From JANYCD01 sp043738625 (GTDB taxonomy: Bacteria; Pseudomonadota; Gammaproteobacteria; Burkholderiales; Rhodocyclaceae), in assembly GCA_043738625.1 (NCBI GenBank), contig JAYUFR010000079.1:1-6200 (forward strand): a stretch of 6,200 nt of DNA, written 5' to 3'. The position numbers and the translations under genes are program-made. The notes under the pieces were generated by a model, which worked only from the letters and a program-made list of their open reading frames with translations, made no database searches and was not told where the DNA came from. Below are positions 1 to 5,840 of this stretch, in pieces. Positions within the stretch are counted from its first letter, which is position 1. Each line of letters opens with the position of its first letter.

Positions 1-977
1 TTCCCATCCGGGCTCGCATCGACTGGGAGCACATCCAGCAGGACGGTCGTGTCCGCTGTGCCGCGAATCAGGGCAACAGTATCGTCGAGACGCAGGCCCT
101 GGATATCTGTCATGGTGCCGCCCTCGCCTTCGGCGACCCCCAAAATGCGGTCTCCGATCTTGAGTTGGCCTGAAAGGGCTGCAGGACCACCGGCAATGAG
201 TTCCCGAATCGTAGTGTAGTCGTCCTTCTCCGCCAGCCCTGCGCCAATCCCGACCAGGGAAAGTTTCATCGATATGTCGAAGTCCTCAGCCGCTCGAGGT
301 CCCATGTAGTTCGTGTGGGGCTCAATGGCCATGGTATAGGCGTTCATGAATGCCTGAAAGGCATCCTGGCTCTTTAGCTGGGCAATGCGTTTCATGGAAC
401 CCACATAACGCTTATCCAGAGTGTTGACGATGCTCTTGTCGTCTTTCCCGGCGAGTTTCAGACGCAGCCAGTCGTTCTTGACACGCTTCCGCCACACTTC
501 GCGCATTTCGAACTCGGTTTTCGGCCAAGGTTCTTTTTCACGCTCGTATTGATAACTCTCATTCCGCCGGAAATCAAACCCCGTCTTGAGTAAGGTTCGG
601 GCATAAGAAAAACGCTCGGATAATCGCTGCGCGTAGAGATTGAAAATGGTAAAGGGTGCCTTGAGATCCTCGTTGATTATCGCGTCGTCGAGCTGAGTGC
701 GAAGACCTGTTAAACGATCAATGTCGGACTGAACGAAAAAGAGCTTCTCCGGATCAAGCGATTTCAAATAACGATCAAATATCTTCTCCGACATGGCATC
801 GTCGAGTGGCATCGCCTTGTAGTGGTACCGGGTCAGCACGTCAGCCGCGAGGTGTGCCGCTTTAGTCTGTTGCAGCGTGGGCTTGAAGACCAGCGGAAGC
901 GGCACGTTCGGATCAAGCGATGCGGCTTGCGCTGTAGTCACCAGCGCAACCACCAACCACAGAAACTTCATTTTCAT
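1..977 (-). CDS. prc: Tail-specific (carboxyl-terminal processing) protease Prc/Tsp, N-terminal part, cut by window edge
   Basis: This is the first 325 residues of a periplasmic S41-family serine protease, which in E. coli degrades proteins with nonpolar C-termini and trims or controls cell-wall hydrolases and their regulators. The start is a signal peptide (MKMKFLWLV, hydrophobic core, cleavage expected after AQA at about residue 18). A long helical N-terminal domain follows. The run PHTNYMGPR (about residue 218) and the PDZ domain (about 235-325, with GIGAGL, IAGGPAAL, KIGDRILGV and LDDTVALIRG) match E. coli Prc closely. The catalytic Ser/Lys lie beyond the left edge, so activity cannot be judged. 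ATG at 977 is preferred over ATG at 971 because GGAG at 986-983 sits five bases before it. The upstream PH-domain gene ends 46 bases away and no good promoter was seen between them, so co-transcription is likely. Identification is by recalled family similarity, not a search. Confidence 0.95.
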   Translation of the reverse strand, partial: MKMKFLWLVVALVTTAQAASLDPNVPLPLVFKPTLQQTKAAHLAADVLTRYHYKAMPLDDAMSEKIFDRYLKSLDPEKLFFVQSDIDRLTGLRTQLDDAIINEDLKAPFTIFNLYAQRLSERFSYARTLLKTGFDFRRNESYQYEREKEPWPKTEFEMREVWRKRVKNDWLRLKLAGKDDKSIVNTLDKRYVGSMKRIAQLKSQDAFQAFMNAYTMAIEPHTNYMGPRAAEDFDISMKLSLVGIGAGLAEKDDYTTIRELIAGGPAALSGQLKIGDRILGVAEGEGGTMTDIQGLRLDDTVALIRGTADTTVLLDVLPVDASPDG

Positions 978-1023
978 TTGTACTCCATTACAAGGCTCCA
1001 AAAGACTTCAAGCGTGCCTTAAC

Positions 1024-1446
1024 CTAAACCTTTTGGCGGTATAAATCTGCTGCCTCCATAAAGTGCTTGCGAAGAAAAAGCGGGGCAGAGATATTGTTGA
1101 TGGGCTCGGAAGTCGATCCGGTGCCCCGTATGGTCACAGTGCCATAGTCCAGTATCCGGCCCAGGACAGTTTGCGACACATTCAGGCTTTCGACTTTATC
1201 CAGAAACATCTCAACGGTGTTGCGGGAGACCAGTCCGGTTTTCGCGATGAGCCGTTTGTCGGTGACTGCGAACTCCGTTGTCTTGTATGCGATATAGGCC
1301 CAACCCAGAAATATCAAACCCAAACCGAATGCTGGAAGCAGCAGGATACCAACGAAGATGAGCCAACCAAGGGACCACTTGCTCACATGGCTCCGATACA
1401 GGACCGTCTCGCCAGACATCAAATTACTATCTACATATGATGCCAT
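1024..1446 (-). CDS. Bacterial PH-domain (bPH2/DUF304, YdbT-like) membrane protein
   Basis: A 140-residue small inner-membrane protein. After a short N-terminal segment (GETVLYRSHVS, about 12-22) there is a hydrophobic stretch, residues 26-54, broken by Pro38; it could be one long helix or a hairpin. The bacterial PH domain follows, with its typical signature EFAVTDKRLIAKTGLVSR (58-75), then KVESLNVSQTVLGRIL (84-99) and YGTVTIRGTG (101-110). In known members this fold follows a membrane anchor; its ligand is generally unknown. The frame is open upstream to a TTG at 1458, but that TTG overlaps a purine-rich GGGGA (1456-1452) that is well placed as the ribosome site for ATG 1446, and MASYVDSNL resembles family N-termini. 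It lies immediately upstream of prc in the same direction, which suggests a shared transcript and perhaps an envelope-related role; that link is inference. Confidence 0.88.
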   Translation of the reverse strand: MASYVDSNLMSGETVLYRSHVSKWSLGWLIFVGILLLPAFGLGLIFLGWAYIAYKTTEFAVTDKRLIAKTGLVSRNTVEMFLDKVESLNVSQTVLGRILDYGTVTIRGTGSTSEPINNISAPLFLRKHFMEAADLYRQKV

Positions 1447-1451
1447 GTGCT

Positions 1452-1456
1452 TCCCC
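1452..1456 (-). promoter_or_regulatory. Ribosome binding site deciding the start of the PH-domain gene
   Basis: GGGGA on the minus strand, five bases (AGCAC) before ATG 1446. The alternative upstream TTG at 1458-1456 overlaps this element, which argues against that TTG being the start. Confidence 0.6.
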
Positions 1457-1598
1457 AAAGTGATGGCTCAGATTCGAAGCAGAATAGTACGCTTTGAACC
1501 AAAACTGCACTCGCGTATTTATGTTTTGGGCGAGTTTACTACCAGTCAGCATAAAGATATTGTTATGAACCGACAGCGTCTGTGCGCCAGAGCACGCA

Positions 1599-1612
1599 TT
1601 GATCCTGGTCAA
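1599..1612. promoter_or_regulatory. Candidate FNR/Anr-type binding site
   Basis: The plus strand reads TTGATCCTGGTCAA. The FNR/Anr/FixK consensus is TTGAT-N4-ATCAA, so this differs at one base (GTCAA instead of ATCAA). On the plus strand a weak -10-like TGTCAT (1635-1640) would put a transcription start near 1647, about 41.5 bases from the site centre, which is the class II activator spacing. On the minus strand no -10-like element stands at that spacing for the PH-domain gene. A perfect 8-bp palindrome, CAATATTG (1613-1620), abuts it. The match is real; regulatory function is inferred and could be chance. Confidence 0.35.
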
Positions 1613-1633
1613 CAATATTGAGTAACCGCCATT

Positions 1634-1849
1634 GTGTCATCGGTCGCTATTTTTTTGCGGCGCAAACCAGAGGTATTTACAGACCGTTACACCAGCAATG
1701 GCTATTCCAAACATTGGAGCAAGCACTGCCGCGAATACAACGCTTGCGGCGAGCGCGTCTTCTTTGTGCAAGACAACTGGTACAGCCAGCATTACGCTCC
1801 GCGCGAGCACGAGCAACATCGGGAGCGCCACGACGATCATGATCACTAG
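1634..1849 (+). CDS. Short His/Asp-rich reading frame, probably a 5'-truncated gene remnant
   Basis: This is the only plus-strand frame with a case for being real. From about 1688 to the TAG at 1849 it encodes a hydrophilic segment with CREYNACGERVFFVQDNWY followed by a charged, His-rich tail ending HDDHDH. Over its last 53 codons I counted 38 third positions as G or C, against about 31 first positions and clearly fewer second positions, which is the order expected of a real frame in a GC-rich genome. A strong terminator follows 29 bases after the stop. The start is poor: GTG 1634 is the best formal choice, with no good ribosome site, no signal peptide and non-coding-looking codons up to about 1687. 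The frame is closed upstream by TGA at 1619. I suspect the tail of a small secreted protein that has lost its N-terminus. The exact antisense frame is hydrophobic (see rejected items). No function can be assigned; expression is doubtful. Confidence 0.35.
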   Translation: MSSVAIFLRRKPEVFTDRYTSNGYSKHWSKHCREYNACGERVFFVQDNWYSQHYAPREHEQHRERHDDHDH

Positions 1850-1877
1850 CCCGGAATAAAAAATCCCGAATCAATTC

Positions 1878-1906
1878 AAAATGCCACCCTTGTAGTGGCA
1901 TTTTTT
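1878..1906. terminator. Bidirectional rho-independent terminator
   Basis: A 10-bp stem (1878-1887 paired with 1895-1904, core ATGCCAC/GTGGCAT) with a 7-base loop. On the plus strand it runs into six T (1901-1906); on the minus strand it is followed by TTTT and then AT-rich sequence. It lies between the short plus-strand frame and the DUF748 gene, and its plus-strand T-run includes the first bases of the DUF748 stop codon (1907-1905). It should end transcription from both sides, more strongly on the plus strand. Confidence 0.85.
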
Positions 1907-4900
1907 ACCTTGAACTTGCCGGAGCCGCAGCGGCCTCTGGTGGTGGAGCCGAAGTCTTTGCCGCGGCCATCACGTCCATCTTGAGCGGAATATCGTTATC
2001 GGTAGTGTCGACCTTTTGCGGCGCAAGCAGCGTAACGCGATCTGCGGGCGCACTGGCGGCTTTCATTTCCACCATCACCGCTTCGCCGCGTGCCTTGGCC
2101 AGCGCTTGCAGGCGCTCGTCGGTGACGACCTCTTTATCGCGCAGCCGCTGGTAAAGCACGGCATGAAAATCCGCGCCCTTGAGCCTGGCGACTTCGCTTT
2201 CAGTCAGGTCATGCTTGCCGCTGAACACGGTGCTGAGGTGCGAAATCAACTTGCCCGCCTTGCCCTCTTCCAGTTGACCGGGGTTGGCCGAACGGAAACC
2301 TTCCTTCAGCGCAACCAGTTCGCCACGACCGATACGATCGACAAACAAGTCTTCGAGCGCCGATTGTACTTTTGGCTGGCCGGTGGGCATGGGACCGGGG
2401 TCGCCATTCGGATCAACCTGATATCCGGCCTTGTCGGCCACCGCGCGGCGCAGTTGCAGATCCTGAATGGCGACACGGTCGGTATCGGAGTAAGTGCCAT
2501 GCACGGCAATCGCGAGGGTGGGGCGCTTGCCCATGGATCCGGCGAGCTTGAGCACCTTCTCGCGTTCCGGTGGAGACAGCCGCGCGCGGCCGGCCTCAAA
2601 GGTGATCGCGTCAAAGCCCTGTTCGCTGCCAAACAAGGCGCCGAGTGCGCGGAATGGCGACGTAACCGCTTTGGTCAATACATTGACGATCACTTTCCAG
2701 ACAATGCCGCCAAAACTGAACTGCGGATCATCAAGGCTGCCCGACACCGGCAGGCCGAGATCAATGCGGCCGTCGGAATCCTGCAACAGCGCAATGGCGA
2801 GGTCGAGCGGCAGGTCCCTGGCCGCGGGACTTTCGACACGTGCGCCCAGCACCAGCTGATCCATGATCACCTTGTTGTCACCAATCATCTGGCGGTGCTT
2901 GATCTTGTAATCGAGGTTGAGCGAGAGCTTGCCCGATTCGATCTTGCGGCCGGCAAAGGTGGCCGTGTATGGCGTCAACCGCATCATCTCGATATTGCTG
3001 AAGATGACTTTCAAATCCATATAATCGGTGGGATCAAACAGATTGACTTGACCTGCTGCATGGGCCACGCCGTAATCGTCGACCTGACCGTCGAGTTCGA
3101 GCTGACCCGGCGCACCGGGTCGCGACGAGAGGCCGTTCACCGTGCCATGCAAATGATGAATGCGCGTGCCGAAAGGCAGTGCCAGTGAGTAGTCGGCGAA
3201 CTCCATTTCACTGCCGGCAATGCGCAGGCGATCAATGTCGACGCGGTAAGGTGGTGCACCGGCGGGCGGTGTGGCAGCGGGTGCCGGCGCCGCAGGTGCC
3301 ATGGCAGCGGGCCGTGGTCGAACCACCCGCGAAAGATTGATTGTCTTGTCCTTGGCGATGATCAATTGCGTATCGAGGCCGATCAAGGCCAGATCACCGA
3401 TCTGCAATGCTGTCGGCGTGGCTTCGATCTTGCGTGCCGTCAGCGACTTCCAGATCATGAAGTCGGCCTTGGTTCCATCTTCCGTCAACCGCAGATTATT
3501 CACCGCGAGCATGCCGCTGTAACCGGTGCCATCGGGTCCGTAGCGCGCGCGCCCTTCGCCCGACACGGCGCCGTTGACCAGCGTCAGCGTGGTGGCCTTA
3601 CCGAGGTATGGCTGTACCGCCTTGAGCGACAGGTCGACAAGCTTGATCTGCATATCGACCAACAGCGTTGCGGCAACGACCGTACCTTCCGCTTCAAAGC
3701 GCCCGCCGTTGCTGGCATTGAACGATGCGTGCAGCGGCCATGGCGTATCGCGTTTTTCGCTGATGCCGTCGATGTTGATGGCGATGTCCTGCAGACCCAA
3801 TTGCGCCGCCGGAGCAATTGTCTGGTCGTGAAAATCGGCGCGCAATCCGCTCAATGCCACGTGATCGACGCGGTAGTGCCAGCCAGTCGATACTGCCTGC
3901 GGCTGCGCTGGCATGTCTGTCTGCCTGGCCACCGGAGCAGCGTTTGATTCAGGCAGCGGCAGCATGTCCAGCACATTCAGCCGGCCGTGCGCGTCGCGCG
4001 AAAGATTCACATCACCGCCGGCGAGTACCACCGACCCGATGGTGACGTTGCGCTGGCGTGAATCGAAGCGACCATCCTTCAGCGCGATGCTGTCGAGCAG
4101 CAGCAGCGGCAACGTATCCTTTGCTGTGCGCAGCTTGAGACCGGCAAGTTTGGCTTCAAACTGATCGAGCACCAGATCAACCTGCCCGCCAGATTCGCTG
4201 AGTCGATAGTTGGCCGACAAGCCTGCCGTGCCTTCCGGTGGCGCCACGCGCAAGGGCAGTTTGATCAGCGGCGACAACTTGGCGAGCGACACCTCTTCGA
4301 CATCGAAGTGTCCGCTGACGGCCAGCGGATTGAGTGTCATGTCGCCCTGCCACAATATCCTGGCGCCAAAGTCGGTATTGGCCGACAGCCGATAGCGCCC
4401 CTTGTCATCGGGCAATGTGGAAAGATCTTCGAGATGCAGATCGAGCGGCTGAATGCGGGTCGCAAATCCGGGATTGGTGCGGCGATCTGCAAGCGCGATA
4501 CTGCCGCCAGTGATGGACAAACTGGCAACTTCCAGCCGTGTCATCGGCGCTGCCGGTTGTGGTGCGGTTGGCTTGCCTTGCAACGATTCAAGCAAGGCGC
4601 TCCAGTTGAGTTTGTCGCCGCGCAACTCAACGACATTGGCCTCAAGTCCATCCAGACTGATGGCATCGAACACCCAGGCGCGACGCACAATGCTGGTGGT
4701 GGAAAAGTCAACCAGCAGTTCCTTGAAGGCCAACAGCGGCGCACCGTCCGGCTGCACCAGATGCAGGTTATGGAGCGTCAGGCTGAGTTTGAAAGGATTG
4801 AACTCGGGCCGGTCCATGGTGAGACGATGGCCCGTTTTTTCCGAGACGAGCTTCTCCGCCTGCGACTGCAGCACGCGCGGCAACAACAGCCATGTGCCCA

Positions 4901-4964
4901 GCAGATAGGCAAGCGCCAGAACGATCAGCGCAATGAGGAAGGATTTTTGTGAAGGCAGGCGCAT
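1905..4964 (-). CDS. DUF748-family AsmA-like envelope protein
   Basis: A 1019-residue protein anchored in the inner membrane by one N-terminal helix (about residues 9-28), with the rest predicted in the periplasm. Residues about 50-125 carry the AsmA/DUF748 opening (FNPFKLSLTLHNL, AWVFDAISLDGLEANV, LNWSALL). Two Pro/Ala-rich linkers (about 340-355 and 548-572) separate long beta-rich segments. The DUF748 signature lies at about 655-775: YTATFAGRKIESGKLSLNLD, LPLDLAIALLQDSDGRIDL, SGSLDDPQF and SPFRALGALFG. At about 785-840 an OmpA-like stretch follows (ITFEAGRARLSPPEREKVLKLA), and the tail is Ala/Pro-rich. AsmA-like proteins are implicated in moving phospholipids between membranes or in outer-membrane maintenance; DUF748 members are largely uncharacterised, so this role is inferred. 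ATG 4964 gives the charged N-terminus plus helix expected, although its ribosome site is weak. It is 66 bases downstream of the hydrolase gene, has no convincing promoter of its own, and ends in the shared terminator. Confidence 0.92.
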   Translation of the reverse strand: MRLPSQKSFLIALIVLALAYLLGTWLLLPRVLQSQAEKLVSEKTGHRLTMDRPEFNPFKLSLTLHNLHLVQPDGAPLLAFKELLVDFSTTSIVRRAWVFDAISLDGLEANVVELRGDKLNWSALLESLQGKPTAPQPAAPMTRLEVASLSITGGSIALADRRTNPGFATRIQPLDLHLEDLSTLPDDKGRYRLSANTDFGARILWQGDMTLNPLAVSGHFDVEEVSLAKLSPLIKLPLRVAPPEGTAGLSANYRLSESGGQVDLVLDQFEAKLAGLKLRTAKDTLPLLLLDSIALKDGRFDSRQRNVTIGSVVLAGGDVNLSRDAHGRLNVLDMLPLPESNAAPVARQTDMPAQPQAVSTGWHYRVDHVALSGLRADFHDQTIAPAAQLGLQDIAINIDGISEKRDTPWPLHASFNASNGGRFEAEGTVVAATLLVDMQIKLVDLSLKAVQPYLGKATTLTLVNGAVSGEGRARYGPDGTGYSGMLAVNNLRLTEDGTKADFMIWKSLTARKIEATPTALQIGDLALIGLDTQLIIAKDKTINLSRVVRPRPAAMAPAAPAPAATPPAGAPPYRVDIDRLRIAGSEMEFADYSLALPFGTRIHHLHGTVNGLSSRPGAPGQLELDGQVDDYGVAHAAGQVNLFDPTDYMDLKVIFSNIEMMRLTPYTATFAGRKIESGKLSLNLDYKIKHRQMIGDNKVIMDQLVLGARVESPAARDLPLDLAIALLQDSDGRIDLGLPVSGSLDDPQFSFGGIVWKVIVNVLTKAVTSPFRALGALFGSEQGFDAITFEAGRARLSPPEREKVLKLAGSMGKRPTLAIAVHGTYSDTDRVAIQDLQLRRAVADKAGYQVDPNGDPGPMPTGQPKVQSALEDLFVDRIGRGELVALKEGFRSANPGQLEEGKAGKLISHLSTVFSGKHDLTESEVARLKGADFHAVLYQRLRDKEVVTDERLQALAKARGEAVMVEMKAASAPADRVTLLAPQKVDTTDNDIPLKMDVMAAAKTSAPPPEAAAAPASSR

Positions 4965-5030
4965 GGGCTAACCACGTCGAAACTATGGATGACGGATGCT
5001 ATCAGAACACCCGCCCCATGCAGACACCGG

Positions 5031-5408
5031 CTAGCCTGCCATCTGGGCTTCGAATTCCTTCATGTCGAAATAGTCACGCCAGGCAGTGATTTTTGCGCCG
5101 GAGCATTCGAAAATTCCGACGACCTTGATGGCGAGTTTCTTGCCGTCTTTCAATACAAAGCTGTCGACGCGTTCATTCAGCACCGTGCCAGCAGCGTTCT
5201 CCGCAGAATGCAGAACCTTGAAAGCAATTTTGTCGGCACCATCCACAAACGGCTGGATGAATTCACGTATTTGCGCATGGCCCACCAGCTTGGGCATCGG
5301 CATGTTGTGATAGACCGCGTCAGGCGCGAAGAACGCCATGATCGCATCCACGTTGCGGGCTTCCCACGCGGCGATGAAACGGCTGACAATTTCAGTGTTG
5401 TTTGACAT
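5031..5408 (-). CDS. Limonene-1,2-epoxide hydrolase-like protein (SnoaL/NTF2-like fold)
   Basis: A 125-residue, presumably cytoplasmic, protein with the compact NTF2-like fold. It starts with the usual helix motif (IVSRFIAAWEARNVDAIMAF, 7-26). The residues that define limonene-1,2-epoxide hydrolase are present: Tyr33 and Asn35 in YHNMPMP (positioning water), Arg80 and Asp82 in NERVDSF, and Asp112 in WRDYFD; the last three correspond to the Arg-Asp-Asp catalytic triad of the Rhodococcus enzyme. The family hydrolyses epoxides to diols in one step, but many homologues have unknown substrates, so limonene itself should not be assumed. The start is ATG 5408, with AGGA (5419-5416) seven bases upstream; the frame is open further up but would run through the promoter and the end of the preceding gene. 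A sigma70-like promoter candidate lies at 5456-5429. No terpene or other catabolic genes are in the window. Confidence 0.88.
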   Translation of the reverse strand: MSNNTEIVSRFIAAWEARNVDAIMAFFAPDAVYHNMPMPKLVGHAQIREFIQPFVDGADKIAFKVLHSAENAAGTVLNERVDSFVLKDGKKLAIKVVGIFECSGAKITAWRDYFDMKEFEAQMAG

Positions 5409-5428
5409 GGAATAGTCCTGATAAAAGT

Positions 5429-5456
5429 ATTGAATCGATTGCCGACAAAGCGTCAA
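5429..5456 (-). promoter_or_regulatory. Candidate sigma70 promoter for the epoxide hydrolase-like gene
   Basis: On the minus strand, TTGACG (5456-5451, five of six matches to the -35 consensus) is followed after 16 bases by TTCAAT (5434-5429, four of six). The start would be near 5422, giving a very short leader that just contains the AGGA ribosome site. Judged by eye only. Confidence 0.4.
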
Positions 5457-5469
5457 TGATAAACGTGGA

Positions 5470-5769
5470 TCAAGGCGCGTGATCCGCCGGACCATCCTCG
5501 GTCAGCCGAACCACCAGAATATGTTCGCAAGCCTTGAACAGCAGATAGAAAGCCAGGCTCAGATAACCGTAGCCGAGCAGTTGCAGCAACTGCAGCAGTG
5601 CCCCGTCCTCGATCACCATGTCGCCGTAATCGAGGAAAAGTTCGACGTTGGTCTTGAGCAGGTAGATCAGGTTCAGCGACAAGGCGCCGAATGCGAAGAA
5701 CGACAAGCCCATCAAAACAAAAGTACACCCGTAGTGGCGATAGAGCCAGGGCTTCAACCGATTCAGCAC
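5470..5769 (-). CDS. Small two-helix membrane protein of unknown function
   Basis: A 99-residue protein. A basic N-terminal segment (LNRLKPWLYRHYG) leads into a first membrane helix at about 16-38 (CTFVLMGLSFFAFGALSLNL). An acidic loop follows (about 43-55, VELFLDYGDMVIED), then a second helix at about 58-78 and a conserved-looking FKACEHILV run (78-86) before a short polar tail. It resembles unnamed proteobacterial membrane proteins as I recall them, but I cannot assign a function. The frame is open to TTG 5829, which would give 119 residues. I prefer GTG 5769 because a strong ribosome site, GGGAGG (5782-5777), lies seven bases before it, and the TTG at 5829 coincides with a -35 element. It lies between pirin and the epoxide hydrolase-like gene in the same direction, with gaps of 71 and 61 bases. 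Confidence 0.75.
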   Translation of the reverse strand: MLNRLKPWLYRHYGCTFVLMGLSFFAFGALSLNLIYLLKTNVELFLDYGDMVIEDGALLQLLQLLGYGYLSLAFYLLFKACEHILVVRLTEDGPADHAP

Positions 5770-5776
5770 GAACAAA

Positions 5777-5782
5777 CCTCCC
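5777..5782 (-). promoter_or_regulatory. Ribosome binding site deciding the start of the small membrane protein
   Basis: GGGAGG on the minus strand, seven bases (TTTGTTC) before GTG 5769. It is the strongest Shine-Dalgarno match in the right-hand block and supports GTG 5769 over TTG 5829. Confidence 0.65.
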
Positions 5783-5800
5783 GACCATGTACCCAGGCAC

Positions 5801-5829
5801 AGTAGAAAGGATCGCCGGCCTGTGGTCAA
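5801..5829 (-). promoter_or_regulatory. Candidate sigma70 promoter for the small membrane protein gene
   Basis: On the minus strand, TTGACC (5829-5824, five of six matches to the -35) and TCTACT (5806-5801, four of six to the -10) are separated by exactly 17 bases. Transcription would start near 5794, leaving a 25-base leader that carries the GGGAGG ribosome site. It lies just after the pirin stop codon. Judged by eye only. Confidence 0.45.
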
Positions 5830-5840
5830 CTGGGTCGCGC

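Noticed and set aside
822..1022. Plus-strand 66-residue frame opposite the prc start
   Set aside because: It is antisense to the signal peptide and N-terminal domain of Prc and shows no features of its own.
978..1023. Promoter between the PH-domain gene and prc
   Set aside because: A TTGAAG / TAATGG pair exists, but the spacing is short and the start would fall past the ribosome site, so co-transcription is more likely.
1063..1440. 125-residue plus-strand frame opposite the PH-domain gene
   Set aside because: It is antisense to a gene with clear PH-domain motifs; the product is low in recognisable features.
1557..1618. 7-bp inverted repeat ATATTGT / ACAATAT about 48 bases apart
   Set aside because: It is too short and too far apart to support a hairpin or mobile-element ends; chance matches are expected in AT-rich sequence.
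1637..1846. Minus-strand 69-residue hydrophobic frame resembling a two-helix membrane protein
   Set aside because: It is in exact codon register with the plus-strand frame, where complementing NAN codons (His, Asp, Gln, Asn, Tyr) automatically yields NTN hydrophobic codons. G/C is higher at its first than its third codon positions, unlike a normal gene, its ribosome site is weak, and it lies just past a terminator. It is not excluded absolutely.
2016..3188. 390-residue plus-strand open frame opposite the DUF748 gene
   Set aside because: It lies wholly antisense to a gene with clear DUF748 motifs. Its product has no recognisable motifs, signal or membrane segments; long antisense frames are common in GC-rich genes.
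5409..5495. N-terminal extension of the epoxide hydrolase-like protein to 5495
   Set aside because: It would overlap the end of the upstream gene and the promoter candidate, adds unrelated residues before the conserved helix, and lacks the good AGGA spacing seen at ATG 5408.
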